64,000 nucleotides of DNA from Castellaniella sp049671645 (lineage in GTDB: Bacteria; Pseudomonadota; Gammaproteobacteria; Burkholderiales; Burkholderiaceae_B). The notes below the pieces were generated by a model. It was not told the origin of the DNA. It was given only the letters and a program-made list of their open reading frames with translations, and did no database searches. The stretch is taken from the NCBI RefSeq assembly GCF_049671645.1, contig NZ_JBATVG010000014.1, positions 124,001 through 188,000 on the forward strand, read 5' to 3'. Positions 30,960 to 40,000 of this stretch are shown piece by piece; position 1 is the first letter of the stretch, and every line of letters starts with the position of its first letter. The position numbers and the translations under genes were made by a program.

Positions 30960-31711
30960 GTCTTTTCCTGGGAAACCGCGACCGGCAGGGACAACTGGGC
31001 GGACTTGCGATGGCGGCGCCCCGACCGGCGCGCCGGCCCCAGCGATTCCACTGCCGCGATGACCTGGCCGGCGGCAGCCTGTTCGGCCGCTCGCCGGCTG
31101 GCGCCCGAGGCCTGGACCCGGATATCGAGCTGCGCGACCGAACATTCCACGTCGAACGTCTGATTATGCGCCGCCCCGCGGGTGGAGACGACTTCGTAGT
31201 GCGGCAGATCCAGCCCGCGTCCCTGCATGATTTCCTGCAACAGGGTCTTGGGGTCCTTGCCGAAGGTGCGCACGTCGATGTGCGCCAGGATCGGGCGGTA
31301 CAGTTGTTCGATGACCCGGCTGACCTGATCGTAGCCGCCGTCGAGCAGCAAGGCGCCGAAGATGGCTTCCAGGGCATCGGCCAGGATGGAAGGGCGCCGG
31401 AAACCGCCGCTTTTCAATTCGCCCTCGCCCAGGCGCAGGTAACTGGACAGGGACAGTTTCTGCGCGATGTCGGCCAGAGCCGACTGCTTGACCAGGTTGG
31501 CCCGCACGCGCGACAGATCGCCTTCATCCATTTCCGCGTGCTCGGTGAACAGCAACGCGGAGACGACGAAATTCAGCACCGAATCACCCAGGAATTCCAG
31601 GCGTTCGTTATGCGGCATGCCATGACTGCGATGCGTCAGGGCCTGTTCCAGCAGGGCCTGGTCCCGATAGCGGTAATCCAGGGCCGCCTGCAGCGTATCG
31701 AGCCCAGCCAT
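30956..31711 (-). CDS. rnc: ribonuclease III
   Basis: 251 residues. The catalytic domain carries the signature NERLEFLGDSVLNFVVS with the acidic metal ligands, and the double-strand RNA-binding domain spans about 155-225 (KTLLQEIMQGRGLDLPHYEVV). The last 25 residues are a basic tail. It processes rRNA precursors and structured mRNAs. It overlaps lepB upstream by one base (TGATG) and era downstream by four. Confidence 0.96.
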   Translation of the reverse strand: MAGLDTLQAALDYRYRDQALLEQALTHRSHGMPHNERLEFLGDSVLNFVVSALLFTEHAEMDEGDLSRVRANLVKQSALADIAQKLSLSSYLRLGEGELKSGGFRRPSILADALEAIFGALLLDGGYDQVSRVIEQLYRPILAHIDVRTFGKDPKTLLQEIMQGRGLDLPHYEVVSTRGAAHNQTFDVECSVAQLDIRVQASGASRRAAEQAAAGQVIAAVESLGPARRSGRRHRKSAQLSLPVAVSQEKT

Positions 31712-32598
31712 CAGTGGAACCCGCCGATCCGGCTGGGCGAACTGAAGTTCATCCAGACGAAAAATGCCCGTCCGACGATGTTGCGGTCCGGCACGAAGCC
31801 CCAGTAGCGGCTGTCCAGGCTATTGTCGCGGTTGTCGCCCATCATGAAGTAATGGCCCGCCGGCACCGTGCAGCGCACCCCGCCATCCTGATACGCGCAA
31901 TTGTTGATGTCCGGGAAACGCGTGATCGGCATGAAATCCTGGGGCGCGTGGACATTCAGCAGGATGCGGTGCGAAACCTGCCCCAACTGTTCCCGGTACT
32001 GGCCCACATAGACGGCGCGGTCGGGCTCGAAATAATCGCCGGCGCGCTCGCGCGGCACCGGCTGGCCGTTGATGGACAAGGTCTTGTCGCGGTATTCGAT
32101 GACGTCGCCCGGCACCCCCACCACGCGCTTGATGTAGTCCACGGACGGGTCCACCGGATAGCGGAACACCACCACGTCGCCCCGATTGGGCGTGCCGATG
32201 TCGATGATCTTGCGGTCGATGACCGGCAGGCGGATGCCATACTGGAATTTGTTCACCAGGATCAGGTCGCCGTTTTCCAGGGTCGGCAACATGGAGCCGG
32301 ACGGAATGCGAAAGGGCTCGACCACGAAAGACCGCAGCACGAATACGAACAGGATCACCGGGAAGAAGCTGACGCAGTACTCGACCCACCACGGGGCCTG
32401 AAAGGCGCGGTCGTACGCCTGCTGGCATTCGGCCTGCAAGGCGGCCGGGTCCAGGCCTGCCGCATTGTTGCGGCAGGCCTGGGCGGCGGCCTCGGCTCGC
32501 GCGCGGCGCCGGCCCCGCAAGCGGACCCGATCGAGCAGCCAGACCAGTCCGGTCACGACCAGGGCGACAAACAGCAGCAATGCAAAATCCCAGCTCAT
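31711..32598 (-). CDS. lepB: signal peptidase I
   Basis: 295 residues. Two N-terminal membrane helices (about 5-22 and 72-89) flank a basic cytosolic loop. Catalytic Ser102 lies in RIPSGSMLPT and Lys157 in DYIKRVVGVPGD; GDNRDNSLDSRYWG is the conserved box E. It cleaves Sec and Tat signal peptides at the periplasmic face. The ATG at 32598 has AGGA six bases upstream; a TTG six bases earlier is less likely. It is placed between lepA and rnc as in most proteobacteria. Confidence 0.96.
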   Translation of the reverse strand: MSWDFALLLFVALVVTGLVWLLDRVRLRGRRRARAEAAAQACRNNAAGLDPAALQAECQQAYDRAFQAPWWVEYCVSFFPVILFVFVLRSFVVEPFRIPSGSMLPTLENGDLILVNKFQYGIRLPVIDRKIIDIGTPNRGDVVVFRYPVDPSVDYIKRVVGVPGDVIEYRDKTLSINGQPVPRERAGDYFEPDRAVYVGQYREQLGQVSHRILLNVHAPQDFMPITRFPDINNCAYQDGGVRCTVPAGHYFMMGDNRDNSLDSRYWGFVPDRNIVGRAFFVWMNFSSPSRIGGFH

Positions 32599-32607
32599 CG
32601 GCAATCC

Positions 32608-34401
32608 TTACTTATCCTCGACCTGCAGGACAGCCAGGAAGGCTTCCTGCGGGATTTCCACGTTTCCGACCTGCTTCATGCGCTTTTTGCCGGCTTTCTG
32701 CTTTTCCAGCAGCTTCTTTTTACGCGAGATGTCGCCGCCATAGCATTTCGCCAGCACGTTCTTGCGCAGCGCCTTGACGTTTTCACGGGCAACGACCTCC
32801 GCCCCGATGGCGGCCTGGATGGCGATATCGAACATCTGGCGGGGAATCAGGCCGCGCATGCGGGTCACGACATCCCGGCCCCGGTGCCGGGCATTGGCGC
32901 AGTGCACGATCATCGACAAGGCATCGACCCGATCTCCATTGATCAGCAGGTCCACGCGCACCACGTCGGCCACGCGGTATTCCTTGAATTCATAATCCAT
33001 GGAGGCATAGCCGCGCGACACGGATTTCAGGCGGTCGAAGAAGTCCAACACGATTTCCGCCAGCGGGATTTCGTAGCTGAGATGCACCTGGCGGCCGTGA
33101 TAGCTCATGTTCAGCTGCACGCCGCGCTTGGATGTGCACAGCGACATCACCGGACCCACGTATTCCTGCGGCATGAACAGGGTCACCGTCATGATGGGTT
33201 CGCGGATCTCCTGGATGTGGCCGACTTCCGGCATGCGGGCCGGGCTGTCCACCCGGAGCAGCTCGCCGTCGCGGTGCAGGACTTCGTAGACCACCGACGG
33301 CGCGGTGGTGATGATGTCCATGTCGAACTCGCGCTCCAGGCGCTCCTGCACGATGTCCATGTGCAGCAGGCCCAGGAAGCCGCAACGAAAGCCGAAACCC
33401 AGGGCCTGGGAGACTTCCGGCTCGAACATCAGGGACGAGTCATTGAGCTTGAGTTTCTCCAGGGAATCGCGCAGTTGATCGTATTCGCTGGATTCCACCG
33501 GGTAGACGCCGGCGAACACCTGGGGTTTGACTTCCTTGAAACCGGGCAAAGGACCGGAGGCCGGCTTGCCCGCCAGCGTGATCGTGTCGCCGACCTTGGC
33601 GTGCTCGAGTTCCTTGATGCCCGCGATGATGAAGCCGACCTCGCCGGCCGACAGGGCATCCCGAGCCTCGGATTTAGGCGTGAACACCCCCAACTGCTCG
33701 CACAGGTGCGTGGCGCCGGTGGCCATCAGCAGAAGCTTGTCCTTCGGACGCAGAACGCCGTTGACAACGCGCACCAGCATCACCACGCCCACGTAATTGT
33801 CGAACCAGGAATCGATGATCAGGGCCTGCAGCGGCGCGGCGGGATCCCCCTGGGGCGGCGGCACGCGCGCCACGACGGCTTCCAGGATCTCGTCGATGCC
33901 CAGGCCGGTCTTCGCGCTGGCCTGGATGGCATCGGTGGCGTCGATGCCGATGACGTCCTCGATTTCAGCGGCCGCGGCGTCCGGATCGGCGGATGGCAAG
34001 TCCATTTTGTTCAGGACCGGCAGGACTTCGACCCCCAGCTCGATGGCGGTATAGCAGTTGGCCACCGTCTGGGCCTCGACTCCCTGAGTGGAATCGACCA
34101 CCAGCAAGGCCCCCTCGCACGCCGACAGCGAGCGGCTGACCTCGTAGGAAAAGTCCACGTGACCCGGCGTGTCGATCAGGTTCAAGGCATAGACGCGGCC
34201 ATCGGCGGCGGTATAGCGCAATGCGGCCGTCTGCGCCTTGATGGTGATGCCGCGCTCACGCTCGATATCCATGGAATCCAGCACCTGCGCCGCCATCTCG
34301 CGGTCTTGCAGGCCGCCGCAACGGTGGATCAGGCGGTCGGCCAGAGTCGATTTGCCATGATCGATGTGCGCGATGATGGAGAAGTTGCGGATGTGGTCCA
34401 T
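32608..34401 (-). CDS. lepA: elongation factor 4 (LepA)
   Basis: 597 residues. The G domain begins MDHIRNFSIIAHIDHGKSTLADRL, followed by DTPGHVDFSYEVSRSL and NKMDLPSAD; EF-G-like domains II, III and V and the LepA-specific C-terminal domain (FDIAIQAAIG, KNVLAKCYGGDISRKKKLLEKQK) follow. LepA is a ribosome-binding GTPase active in initiation, back-translocation or 30S assembly. The ATG at 34401 is the family start but has no clear ribosome site; an in-frame TTG at 34449 also exists. A hairpin at 34464-34493 separates it from mucD. Confidence 0.96.
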   Translation of the reverse strand: MDHIRNFSIIAHIDHGKSTLADRLIHRCGGLQDREMAAQVLDSMDIERERGITIKAQTAALRYTAADGRVYALNLIDTPGHVDFSYEVSRSLSACEGALLVVDSTQGVEAQTVANCYTAIELGVEVLPVLNKMDLPSADPDAAAAEIEDVIGIDATDAIQASAKTGLGIDEILEAVVARVPPPQGDPAAPLQALIIDSWFDNYVGVVMLVRVVNGVLRPKDKLLLMATGATHLCEQLGVFTPKSEARDALSAGEVGFIIAGIKELEHAKVGDTITLAGKPASGPLPGFKEVKPQVFAGVYPVESSEYDQLRDSLEKLKLNDSSLMFEPEVSQALGFGFRCGFLGLLHMDIVQERLEREFDMDIITTAPSVVYEVLHRDGELLRVDSPARMPEVGHIQEIREPIMTVTLFMPQEYVGPVMSLCTSKRGVQLNMSYHGRQVHLSYEIPLAEIVLDFFDRLKSVSRGYASMDYEFKEYRVADVVRVDLLINGDRVDALSMIVHCANARHRGRDVVTRMRGLIPRQMFDIAIQAAIGAEVVARENVKALRKNVLAKCYGGDISRKKKLLEKQKAGKKRMKQVGNVEIPQEAFLAVLQVEDK

Positions 34402-34463
34402 AGACTGCGTGCGGAACTCGGGAAAGTCGGAAAAGGATAGGGAAGGCAAACCGGTATGCCGTC

Positions 34464-34493
34464 AATAAAGGGGGGCGCCGCAAGGCGCCCCCC
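34464..34493 (-). terminator. GC-rich hairpin between mucD and lepA
   Basis: A perfect 10-bp stem of GGGGGGCGCC (34470-34479 with 34484-34493, loop of 4) is followed on the minus strand by TTTATT. It lies 52 bp beyond the mucD stop, so it may limit read-through from the sigma-E operon into lepA. The U tract is short. Confidence 0.7.
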
Positions 34494-34544
34494 TTCGGTA
34501 CAGACCGTATTTTAGCTTTTTCCCGTCGGGGAATCCCTAGGGGG

Positions 34545-36026
34545 TCATTGGAGCTTGACGATCACCCACTGGGACTGCTGATCCCGGCTGACCAGCAGCA
34601 CGACCGGATTGGACTTGTCCAGAGCCTTGACCGCCTTTTCGTACTGCGCGGGGCTGGTGATGTCGGTGTTGTTCACCCGCAGGATGACGTCGCCCGCTTC
34701 GATCCCGGCATCCGCCGCCGGACCTTCGGCCCGGCTGACCAGCACCCCCTGATCCAGGCCCGAATCCGCAGGCAAGGCCTTGACGCCGAGCCCCAGGCGG
34801 TCGGTGCCGTCATTGGCGGGAGCTTCGGGGTTGGAGGACGCGGCCGCTTTCTGATCCAGTTCCGCGACTTTGGCCTTCAGTTCCAGCGACTTGCCCTTGC
34901 GCCAGACCTGGATCGTGGCATTGGTGCCCGGCTTGGTCGCTCCGACCAGGCGCGGCAGATCCGTCATGTGCTTGATGGCATGGCCGTCGAAGGCGGTGAT
35001 CACGTCGCCGGCATGCACGCCCGCCTTGGCGGCCGGACCGTCGGGCTCGACGCTGCTGACCAGGGCGCCCTGCGACGTGCCCAGCCCCAGGGCCTTGGCG
35101 ACGTCATCCTGGACTTCCGTGATCTGCACCCCGATGCGGCCACGCGTGACCTTGCCCTGCGTCTTGAGCTGATCCACCACCCGCATCACTTCATCGATCG
35201 GAATGGCCAGGGAAATGCCCATGAAACCGCCGCTGCGCGAGATGATCTGGGAATTGATCCCCACCACCTGGCCTTGCAGATTGATCAGCGGGCCGCCCGA
35301 ATTGCCGGGGTTCACCGCCACGTCGGTCTGGATGAAGGGCAGATAATCCCCGGTATCCCGATTGATGGCGCTGACGATGCCGGCCGTCACGGTCGAATCC
35401 AGCCCGAACGGCGAGCCGATGGCCAGCACCCACTGGCCCTTCTTCAATTTGTCGGAATCCCCGATCGCCAGGGGCTTGAGCCCGGTGGCGTCGATCTTCA
35501 GAAGGGCGATGTCCGTGCGGGCATCCGTGCCGACGACCTTGGCCTTGTATTCCTTGCCATTGGTCATGGTGACGAAAATGCCATTGGAATTATCCACGAC
35601 ATGGTTGTTCGTCAGGACGTAGCCGTCGCTGGAAATGATGAAACCCGATCCGATCCCGCGCGGCACGGTGCGTTCCTTGGGCGCCGGCTGATCGGGCTTG
35701 GCATGCGGCCGCTGGGGCTGCTGCTGAGGCCCGTATCCGGGCGGCATGAAATCCGGCCCGAAAAACCAGCGGAACAGGTCGGAGGGGTCCCCGCCGGGCC
35801 CGACGGGCGACCGGCGCACCGGAACGGCCTCGGTCGTGCGGATATTGACGACGGAACCCTCGGTTTCAGAGACGATCTGCGTGAAATCCGGCAGCGCCGC
35901 CGATGTCGACACGGCGGTTTCGGCCTGGGCGGCGCCCATGGGCGCCGCCGAGATCAGCAGCAGGCCGGCGGCGGCGCCGGCAAAGGCCCGCTTGACACCC
36001 AGTGCTCGGGGCAATTGGAAAGCCAT
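34545..36026 (-). CDS. mucD: periplasmic serine protease MucD/DegQ
   Basis: 493 residues. A Sec signal ends near residue 35 (MGAAQA). The trypsin-like domain shows the triad His142 (NNHVVDN), Asp172 (ARTDIALL) and Ser243 (NPGNSGGPL), with two PDZ domains after about residue 290. It degrades misfolded envelope proteins and restrains the sigma-E response in the related mucD system. AAGGAG lies six bases before the ATG. A Pro/Gln-rich loop near residues 85-110 lies before the protease core. It is fourth in rpoE-rseA-rseB-mucD. Confidence 0.94.
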   Translation of the reverse strand: MAFQLPRALGVKRAFAGAAAGLLLISAAPMGAAQAETAVSTSAALPDFTQIVSETEGSVVNIRTTEAVPVRRSPVGPGGDPSDLFRWFFGPDFMPPGYGPQQQPQRPHAKPDQPAPKERTVPRGIGSGFIISSDGYVLTNNHVVDNSNGIFVTMTNGKEYKAKVVGTDARTDIALLKIDATGLKPLAIGDSDKLKKGQWVLAIGSPFGLDSTVTAGIVSAINRDTGDYLPFIQTDVAVNPGNSGGPLINLQGQVVGINSQIISRSGGFMGISLAIPIDEVMRVVDQLKTQGKVTRGRIGVQITEVQDDVAKALGLGTSQGALVSSVEPDGPAAKAGVHAGDVITAFDGHAIKHMTDLPRLVGATKPGTNATIQVWRKGKSLELKAKVAELDQKAAASSNPEAPANDGTDRLGLGVKALPADSGLDQGVLVSRAEGPAADAGIEAGDVILRVNNTDITSPAQYEKAVKALDKSNPVVLLVSRDQQSQWVIVKLQ

Positions 36027-36050
36027 GGAGTTCTCCTTGGAAGAATAGAT

Positions 36051-37070
36051 TTAGCGGGCCGCCTGCGGCACATATTGCACGGCACGGGCCAGATCGCGAA
36101 CCGTCTGGGCGGGTGCTTCGCCAACGGCAGTCAACCAATAGGACGCCAGACGCATCCGATAGATATTGACTGCACCTTGCCGCAGGTCTCCCTGTCTGAT
36201 GTTTTGATCGCGTTTCGGGTCAAAGGTTTCAATAAAAATCGAAATGGCGGCCAAGCCGTCGGAAACCACCAATTGGTTCACGGCATGGTCCGGCCCGATC
36301 TGACGTGATAATTCCGCGACGGACTGGAAACCGGGTGGCAGCGTGAAGCGCCAGCCCTGGGCTCGCAGGTCGGTGGGTTCGCTGGATTCCGTCACCAGCT
36401 GCCAATTGCGGGTGTCCCAGTGCGTCGTCAGGGAAGCCGGCTGCACGTCGGCCCCGACGCGGATGCTGCTGAACGCCACCTGGTCCACCAAATGGCCGGC
36501 CGGGTCCAGCGTCTGGGATTTCAGCAGCAGATGCGTCTTGACGTCGGTGCAGATGCGATAGCTGTAGCGCAGATGATCGCGGGCCTTGAGCTCGGACACC
36601 GTGCATTCCCGCCCGGCAATCCGGTAGACGCGGGACGAGGCGCGCCAGTCATAGTGCGTGGTGATGGCCTGGGAATTGCCCAGCAGCAGGCCCGGAAAAT
36701 GATCGCTGCGCGCGGGCTGGATGATCACGACCTTGTGATCCGGCCGCAGGCACTGCTCAATACCGTTCTGACGCAGGCATTCGCGCGGGGCGCCGTCCAG
36801 CACCTCCAGGCGCTCGCGCTCGCCGGTGCCATCGACCAGATGCACCAGGCGGGACGCCTGCAGCACATGGCCCTGCTGATACACATAGATGCCGGAATAA
36901 TCCAGCGACCGGGCGGCCTGCTGGACCTGCTGCAAAAAGGCCAGCGCATCGCTGCCGGCGCCCGCCGCCGGGGCGGACTGGGCCGCCGGGGCGCCCGCGC
37001 ACAGCATCAGGCCCGCCAGCAGGCCGCAGGCCCAGCGGGCAGACCGGGCGCCGCCCTGCTGCGTCATCAT
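36051..37070 (-). CDS. rseB: sigma-E regulatory protein RseB (MucB)
   Basis: 339 residues. A Sec signal at the N-terminus is followed by the two-domain LolA-like fold: AARSLDYSGIYVYQQGHVLQASRLVHLVDG, RPDHKVVIIQPARSD, and DHLRYSYRICTDVKTHLLLKSQTLD. In the periplasm RseB binds RseA, shields it from DegS and senses LPS intermediates. It overlaps rseA by one base (TGATG), so the two are coupled. Confidence 0.93.
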   Translation of the reverse strand: MMTQQGGARSARWACGLLAGLMLCAGAPAAQSAPAAGAGSDALAFLQQVQQAARSLDYSGIYVYQQGHVLQASRLVHLVDGTGERERLEVLDGAPRECLRQNGIEQCLRPDHKVVIIQPARSDHFPGLLLGNSQAITTHYDWRASSRVYRIAGRECTVSELKARDHLRYSYRICTDVKTHLLLKSQTLDPAGHLVDQVAFSSIRVGADVQPASLTTHWDTRNWQLVTESSEPTDLRAQGWRFTLPPGFQSVAELSRQIGPDHAVNQLVVSDGLAAISIFIETFDPKRDQNIRQGDLRQGAVNIYRMRLASYWLTAVGEAPAQTVRDLARAVQYVPQAAR

Positions 37071-37576
37071 CAGTGAGACCCCATGCCGTCATAGGATACC
37101 TGGCGCACCGGGCCTGCGCCGGCCATGTCCTGGTGCGCCGCCATGTAATCCGCCAGGCTGGGATCGCTGGCCTCGGACTCGGCGGCCTGGGCCAGCACCG
37201 GCGTGCCGGCCGGCGCGGCCTCCTGCCCGGAGAGAAATGGCCGCGCCATCCAGACCACCGAGGCCACGGCCGCCGCCACCGCCAGGCCGGACAGGCCGAC
37301 GCGCCAGGCATGATGCCGCGCCAGCGGCGCCGGCGCGACGATCGCGGGTTCGGCATCCAGGGCAGCCGATACCCGGGCGTAGAAGCGCTCGGACGGCTGG
37401 ATGGCCAGATCCTGGCTGCGCATGACATCGCCGATCAGGTGATAGGTATCCCAGACCTGGCGGCCATAGGGGCTGTCGAGCTCTTCGGCCCGCAGATCGG
37501 CTTCGCCGTCCACCCAGGACGACACCGAGGCTTCCCAGTCATGGTCTGCGACGGCCGGTTCATGCTTGATATTCAT
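37070..37576 (-). CDS. rseA: anti-sigma-E factor RseA (MucA-like)
   Basis: 168 residues. The cytosolic anti-sigma part (about 10-70) contains VSSWVDGEADLRAEELDSPYG and WDTYHLIGDVMRSQD. One membrane helix (about 92-110, VGLSGLAVAAAVASVVWMA) is followed by a short periplasmic tail. Regulated proteolysis of this helix would release RpoE. The ribosome site TAAGGAG overlaps the rpoE stop codon, giving tight coupling. Confidence 0.92.
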   Translation of the reverse strand: MNIKHEPAVADHDWEASVSSWVDGEADLRAEELDSPYGRQVWDTYHLIGDVMRSQDLAIQPSERFYARVSAALDAEPAIVAPAPLARHHAWRVGLSGLAVAAAVASVVWMARPFLSGQEAAPAGTPVLAQAAESEASDPSLADYMAAHQDMAGAGPVRQVSYDGMGSH

Positions 37577-37585
37577 GAGGGCTCC

Positions 37586-38185
37586 TTACCAGCGGCGGGC
37601 CGGATCCTGTTCCATGACCGGCCGCAAGCGGCTGGCAATGGCTTCCCGCGCACGGAAGATCCGGGATCGGACCGTCCCGATCGGACACTGCATGGTGCTG
37701 GCAATATCTTCATAACTCATCCCTTCGATCTCTCGCAACACGATGGCCGTCCGCAGGTCCTCGGGCAAGGCATCGATCGCCTCGTTGACGGTCTGGGCGA
37801 TCTGGCGACTGGCCATCATCGATTCGGGCGTGCTCTGGTCACTTAGGCCATCAATCTGGTCAAAAGTTTCACCATCATCGTTTTCCAGTACAGAAACGGT
37901 CGCCGGCCGGCGAAAGCTGGCGGCCTGCCAGTTGCGGGCCGTGTTGATGGCAATGCGATACAGCCAGGTGTAGAAGGCGCTGTCGCCCCGGAACTGCGGC
38001 AAGGCCCGATAAGCCTTGATGAAAGCTTCCTGGGCGACGTCCTCGACGTCGGCGGGATCATGGATCATGCGCGACAACAGGCGCATGATCTTGCGCTGGT
38101 ATTTGATCACCAGCAGATCAAAGGCATGCCGATCGCCGCGCCGCACGCGTTCGACCAGCGCGAGGTCGACCTCGCGCTCGCTCAT
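37586..38185 (-). CDS. rpoE: envelope-stress sigma factor RpoE (AlgU)
   Basis: 199 residues, an ECF sigma factor with region 2 (VIKYQRKIMRLLSRMIHDPADVEDVAQEAFIKAYRAL, cited as a region) and region 4 (LPEDLRTAIVLREIEGMSYEDIAS, IGTVRSRIFRAREAI). It directs transcription of envelope-stress genes and is held by RseA. It starts only 19 bp after fabF, so its own promoter would lie within fabF or the operon reads through. The fabF-rpoE neighbourhood is typical of Bordetella relatives. Confidence 0.95.
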   Translation of the reverse strand: MSEREVDLALVERVRRGDRHAFDLLVIKYQRKIMRLLSRMIHDPADVEDVAQEAFIKAYRALPQFRGDSAFYTWLYRIAINTARNWQAASFRRPATVSVLENDDGETFDQIDGLSDQSTPESMMASRQIAQTVNEAIDALPEDLRTAIVLREIEGMSYEDIASTMQCPIGTVRSRIFRAREAIASRLRPVMEQDPARRW

Positions 38186-38204
38186 GCCAGGTCCCCGACG
38201 AAGG

Positions 38205-39434
38205 TCAGATTCGCCTCACGATCATGGAACCGTTGGTGCCGCCAAACCCGAAGGAATTGGACAAGGCGACGTCGATCTTCAGATCGCGCGCCTGGTTGGC
38301 ACAGTAATCCAGGTCGCATTCCGGGTCCTGGTTGAACAGATTGATGGTCGGGGGCGAGATCTGGCGGTGAACAGCCAGCGTCGTGAAAACGGCTTCAATC
38401 CCGCCTGCGGCCCCCAGCAGATGGCCGGTCATGGACTTGGTGGAATTGATGACCAGCTTGCGGGCATGGTCCCCGAAGGCCAGTTTCAGGGCTTCGGTTT
38501 CGTTCTTGTCGCCCAGCGGGGTGGAGGTGCCATGGGCATTGACGTAGCTGATTTCATCCGCGTTCACGCCGCTATTGCGCAAGGCATGCAGTATGCCCCG
38601 GCGCGGACCGTCCTGGTCGGGACTGGTGATGTGATGCGCATCGGAACTCATCCCGAAACCCAGGAATTCGCCATAGATGCGAGCGCCCCGGCGCTTGGCG
38701 TGTTCGTATTCTTCCAGCACCAGCACCCCGGCGCCTTCGCCCAGGACGAAGCCGTCGCGGTCGCGATCCCAGGGGCGCGAGGCCGTGGCGGGATCATCGT
38801 TGCGCGTGGACAACGCGCGCATGGCGGCAAAGCCCCCCATGCCCAACGGCGAGACGGAGCTTTCGGCGCCGCCGGCGACCATCACATCGGCATCGCCGTA
38901 TTCGATCAGACGGGCCGCATCGCCGATGGAATGCAGGCCGGTGGTGCAGGCCGATACCACCGCATAGCTGGGGCCCTTGAGGCCCAGCATGATGGACAAC
39001 TGGCCGGAAATCAGATTGATCAGGGAAGCCGGCACGAAAAACGGCGAGATCCGCCGTGCGCCGCGCTGGAGGTATTCGGTCTGCATTTCCTCGATGCGAG
39101 GCAGGCCGCCAATGCCCGAGCCGATGATGGTCCCGATGCGGTCGGCATTCTCGCCCGTGATTTCCAGGCCGGAATCACGCCAGGCCTGGATACCGGCCGC
39201 CACGCCATAATGGATGAAAGTATCCATCTGCTTGGCTTCCTTGGCGGTCATGTAGTCCGTGACCTGGAAATCCTTGACCTCGCCCGCGATCTGGCTGTTG
39301 AGCACCGAGGCGTCGAATCGCGTCACCCGCCCAATACCGGAGCGGCCATGGATGAGGTTGTCCCAGGCGGTCTCGACATCATTCCCCACAGGCGACACGA
39401 TGCCCAATCCGGTTATGACGACTCGTCGTTTCAC
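38205..39434 (-). CDS. fabF: 3-oxoacyl-ACP synthase II
   Basis: 409 residues from a GTG start; E. coli FabF is about 413. The condensing-enzyme triad is visible: Cys in VVSACTTGLHS near residue 163, His in NAHGTSTPLGD near 303 and His in MTGHLLGAAGG near 340. It elongates acyl-ACP and controls unsaturated chain length. The GTG at 39434 has AGGAG six bases upstream and gives the standard VKRRVVITGLG start; the open frame extends further but through a terminator-like hairpin. It follows acpP. Confidence 0.96.
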   Translation of the reverse strand: MKRRVVITGLGIVSPVGNDVETAWDNLIHGRSGIGRVTRFDASVLNSQIAGEVKDFQVTDYMTAKEAKQMDTFIHYGVAAGIQAWRDSGLEITGENADRIGTIIGSGIGGLPRIEEMQTEYLQRGARRISPFFVPASLINLISGQLSIMLGLKGPSYAVVSACTTGLHSIGDAARLIEYGDADVMVAGGAESSVSPLGMGGFAAMRALSTRNDDPATASRPWDRDRDGFVLGEGAGVLVLEEYEHAKRRGARIYGEFLGFGMSSDAHHITSPDQDGPRRGILHALRNSGVNADEISYVNAHGTSTPLGDKNETEALKLAFGDHARKLVINSTKSMTGHLLGAAGGIEAVFTTLAVHRQISPPTINLFNQDPECDLDYCANQARDLKIDVALSNSFGFGGTNGSMIVRRI

Positions 39435-39446
39435 ATACGGCTCCTG

Positions 39447-39528
39447 AAAAGAAAAAGGCAGTTCATGGCAGATCATCAGGTCGGACATGCAGACCTGCCT
39501 GCCCGATGATCACCCGTCACGAACTGCC
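39447..39528 (-). terminator. 72-nt stem-loop with U tract in the acpP-fabF gap
   Basis: On the minus strand GGCAGTTC (39528-39521) pairs with GAACTGCC (39464-39457), and inside this GTGATCATC pairs with GATGATC and GGTC with GACC. The base of the stem is followed by TTTTTCTTTT. The U tract ends at the fabF ribosome site, so the structure could terminate part of the acpP transcripts and also affect fabF translation. Confidence 0.65.
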
Positions 39529-39532
39529 ATGG

Positions 39533-39563
39533 CCCTGACGCGGCGGATTGCGCCTGCGTCGGG
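39533..39563 (-). terminator. hairpin directly after acpP
   Basis: The segment forms CCCGACGC/GCGTCAGGG with an inner GGCG/CGCC pairing, starting 12 bases after the acpP stop. There is no U tract. It may protect the 3' end of an acpP-only mRNA from exonucleases. Confidence 0.45.
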
Positions 39564-39574
39564 TCGAAATGAGA

Positions 39575-39814
39575 TTACTGTTTGCTATGCGAGGTGATGT
39601 AATCGACCGCCTGCTGCACCGTCGTGATTTTCTCGGCTTCCTCGTCGGGGATTTCCGTTTCGAATTCGTCTTCGAGCGCCATCACGAGCTCGACCATATC
39701 GAGCGAATCGGCACCGAGGTCGTCAAGGAAGGAAGATTCGTTTTTGATCTCGGCTTCGTTGACGCCGAGCTGTTCAGCGACGATCTTCTTGACGCGCTGT
39801 TCGATGCTTTCCAT
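39575..39814 (-). CDS. acpP: acyl carrier protein
   Basis: 79 residues, acidic, four-helix plan. Ser37 in LGADSLDMVELVM takes the 4'-phosphopantetheine arm. It shuttles growing acyl chains among Fab enzymes, PlsX and lipid A enzymes. GGAG lies seven bases before the ATG. The 186-bp gap from fabG contains a minus-strand TATAAT at 39850-39845, 31 bases before the start codon, which may be the -10 box of a separate acpP promoter; no good -35 box is seen. Confidence 0.97.
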   Translation of the reverse strand: MESIEQRVKKIVAEQLGVNEAEIKNESSFLDDLGADSLDMVELVMALEDEFETEIPDEEAEKITTVQQAVDYITSHSKQ

Positions 39815-40000
39815 GCATATCTCCAGTTAGGAAAAATCCCGCGAATTATAGCCAAACGAGGACAGCCGGGCTGCGGGTCTTAGTCAAAAAAAAGCAGCTC
39901 GGGACCAGACGACTATACGCTGGACGGTTGAAGCACCGAGATCTGCCTACTGAGTTTGAACGGATTTTACCTTAGACGGGTGTCGTCCGTTCTCTTTACC

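Noticed and set aside
31714..34440. 908-codon plus-strand frame opposite lepB and lepA
   Set aside because: Both opposite genes are certain, and the frame is His/Gln/Asp-rich shadow sequence.
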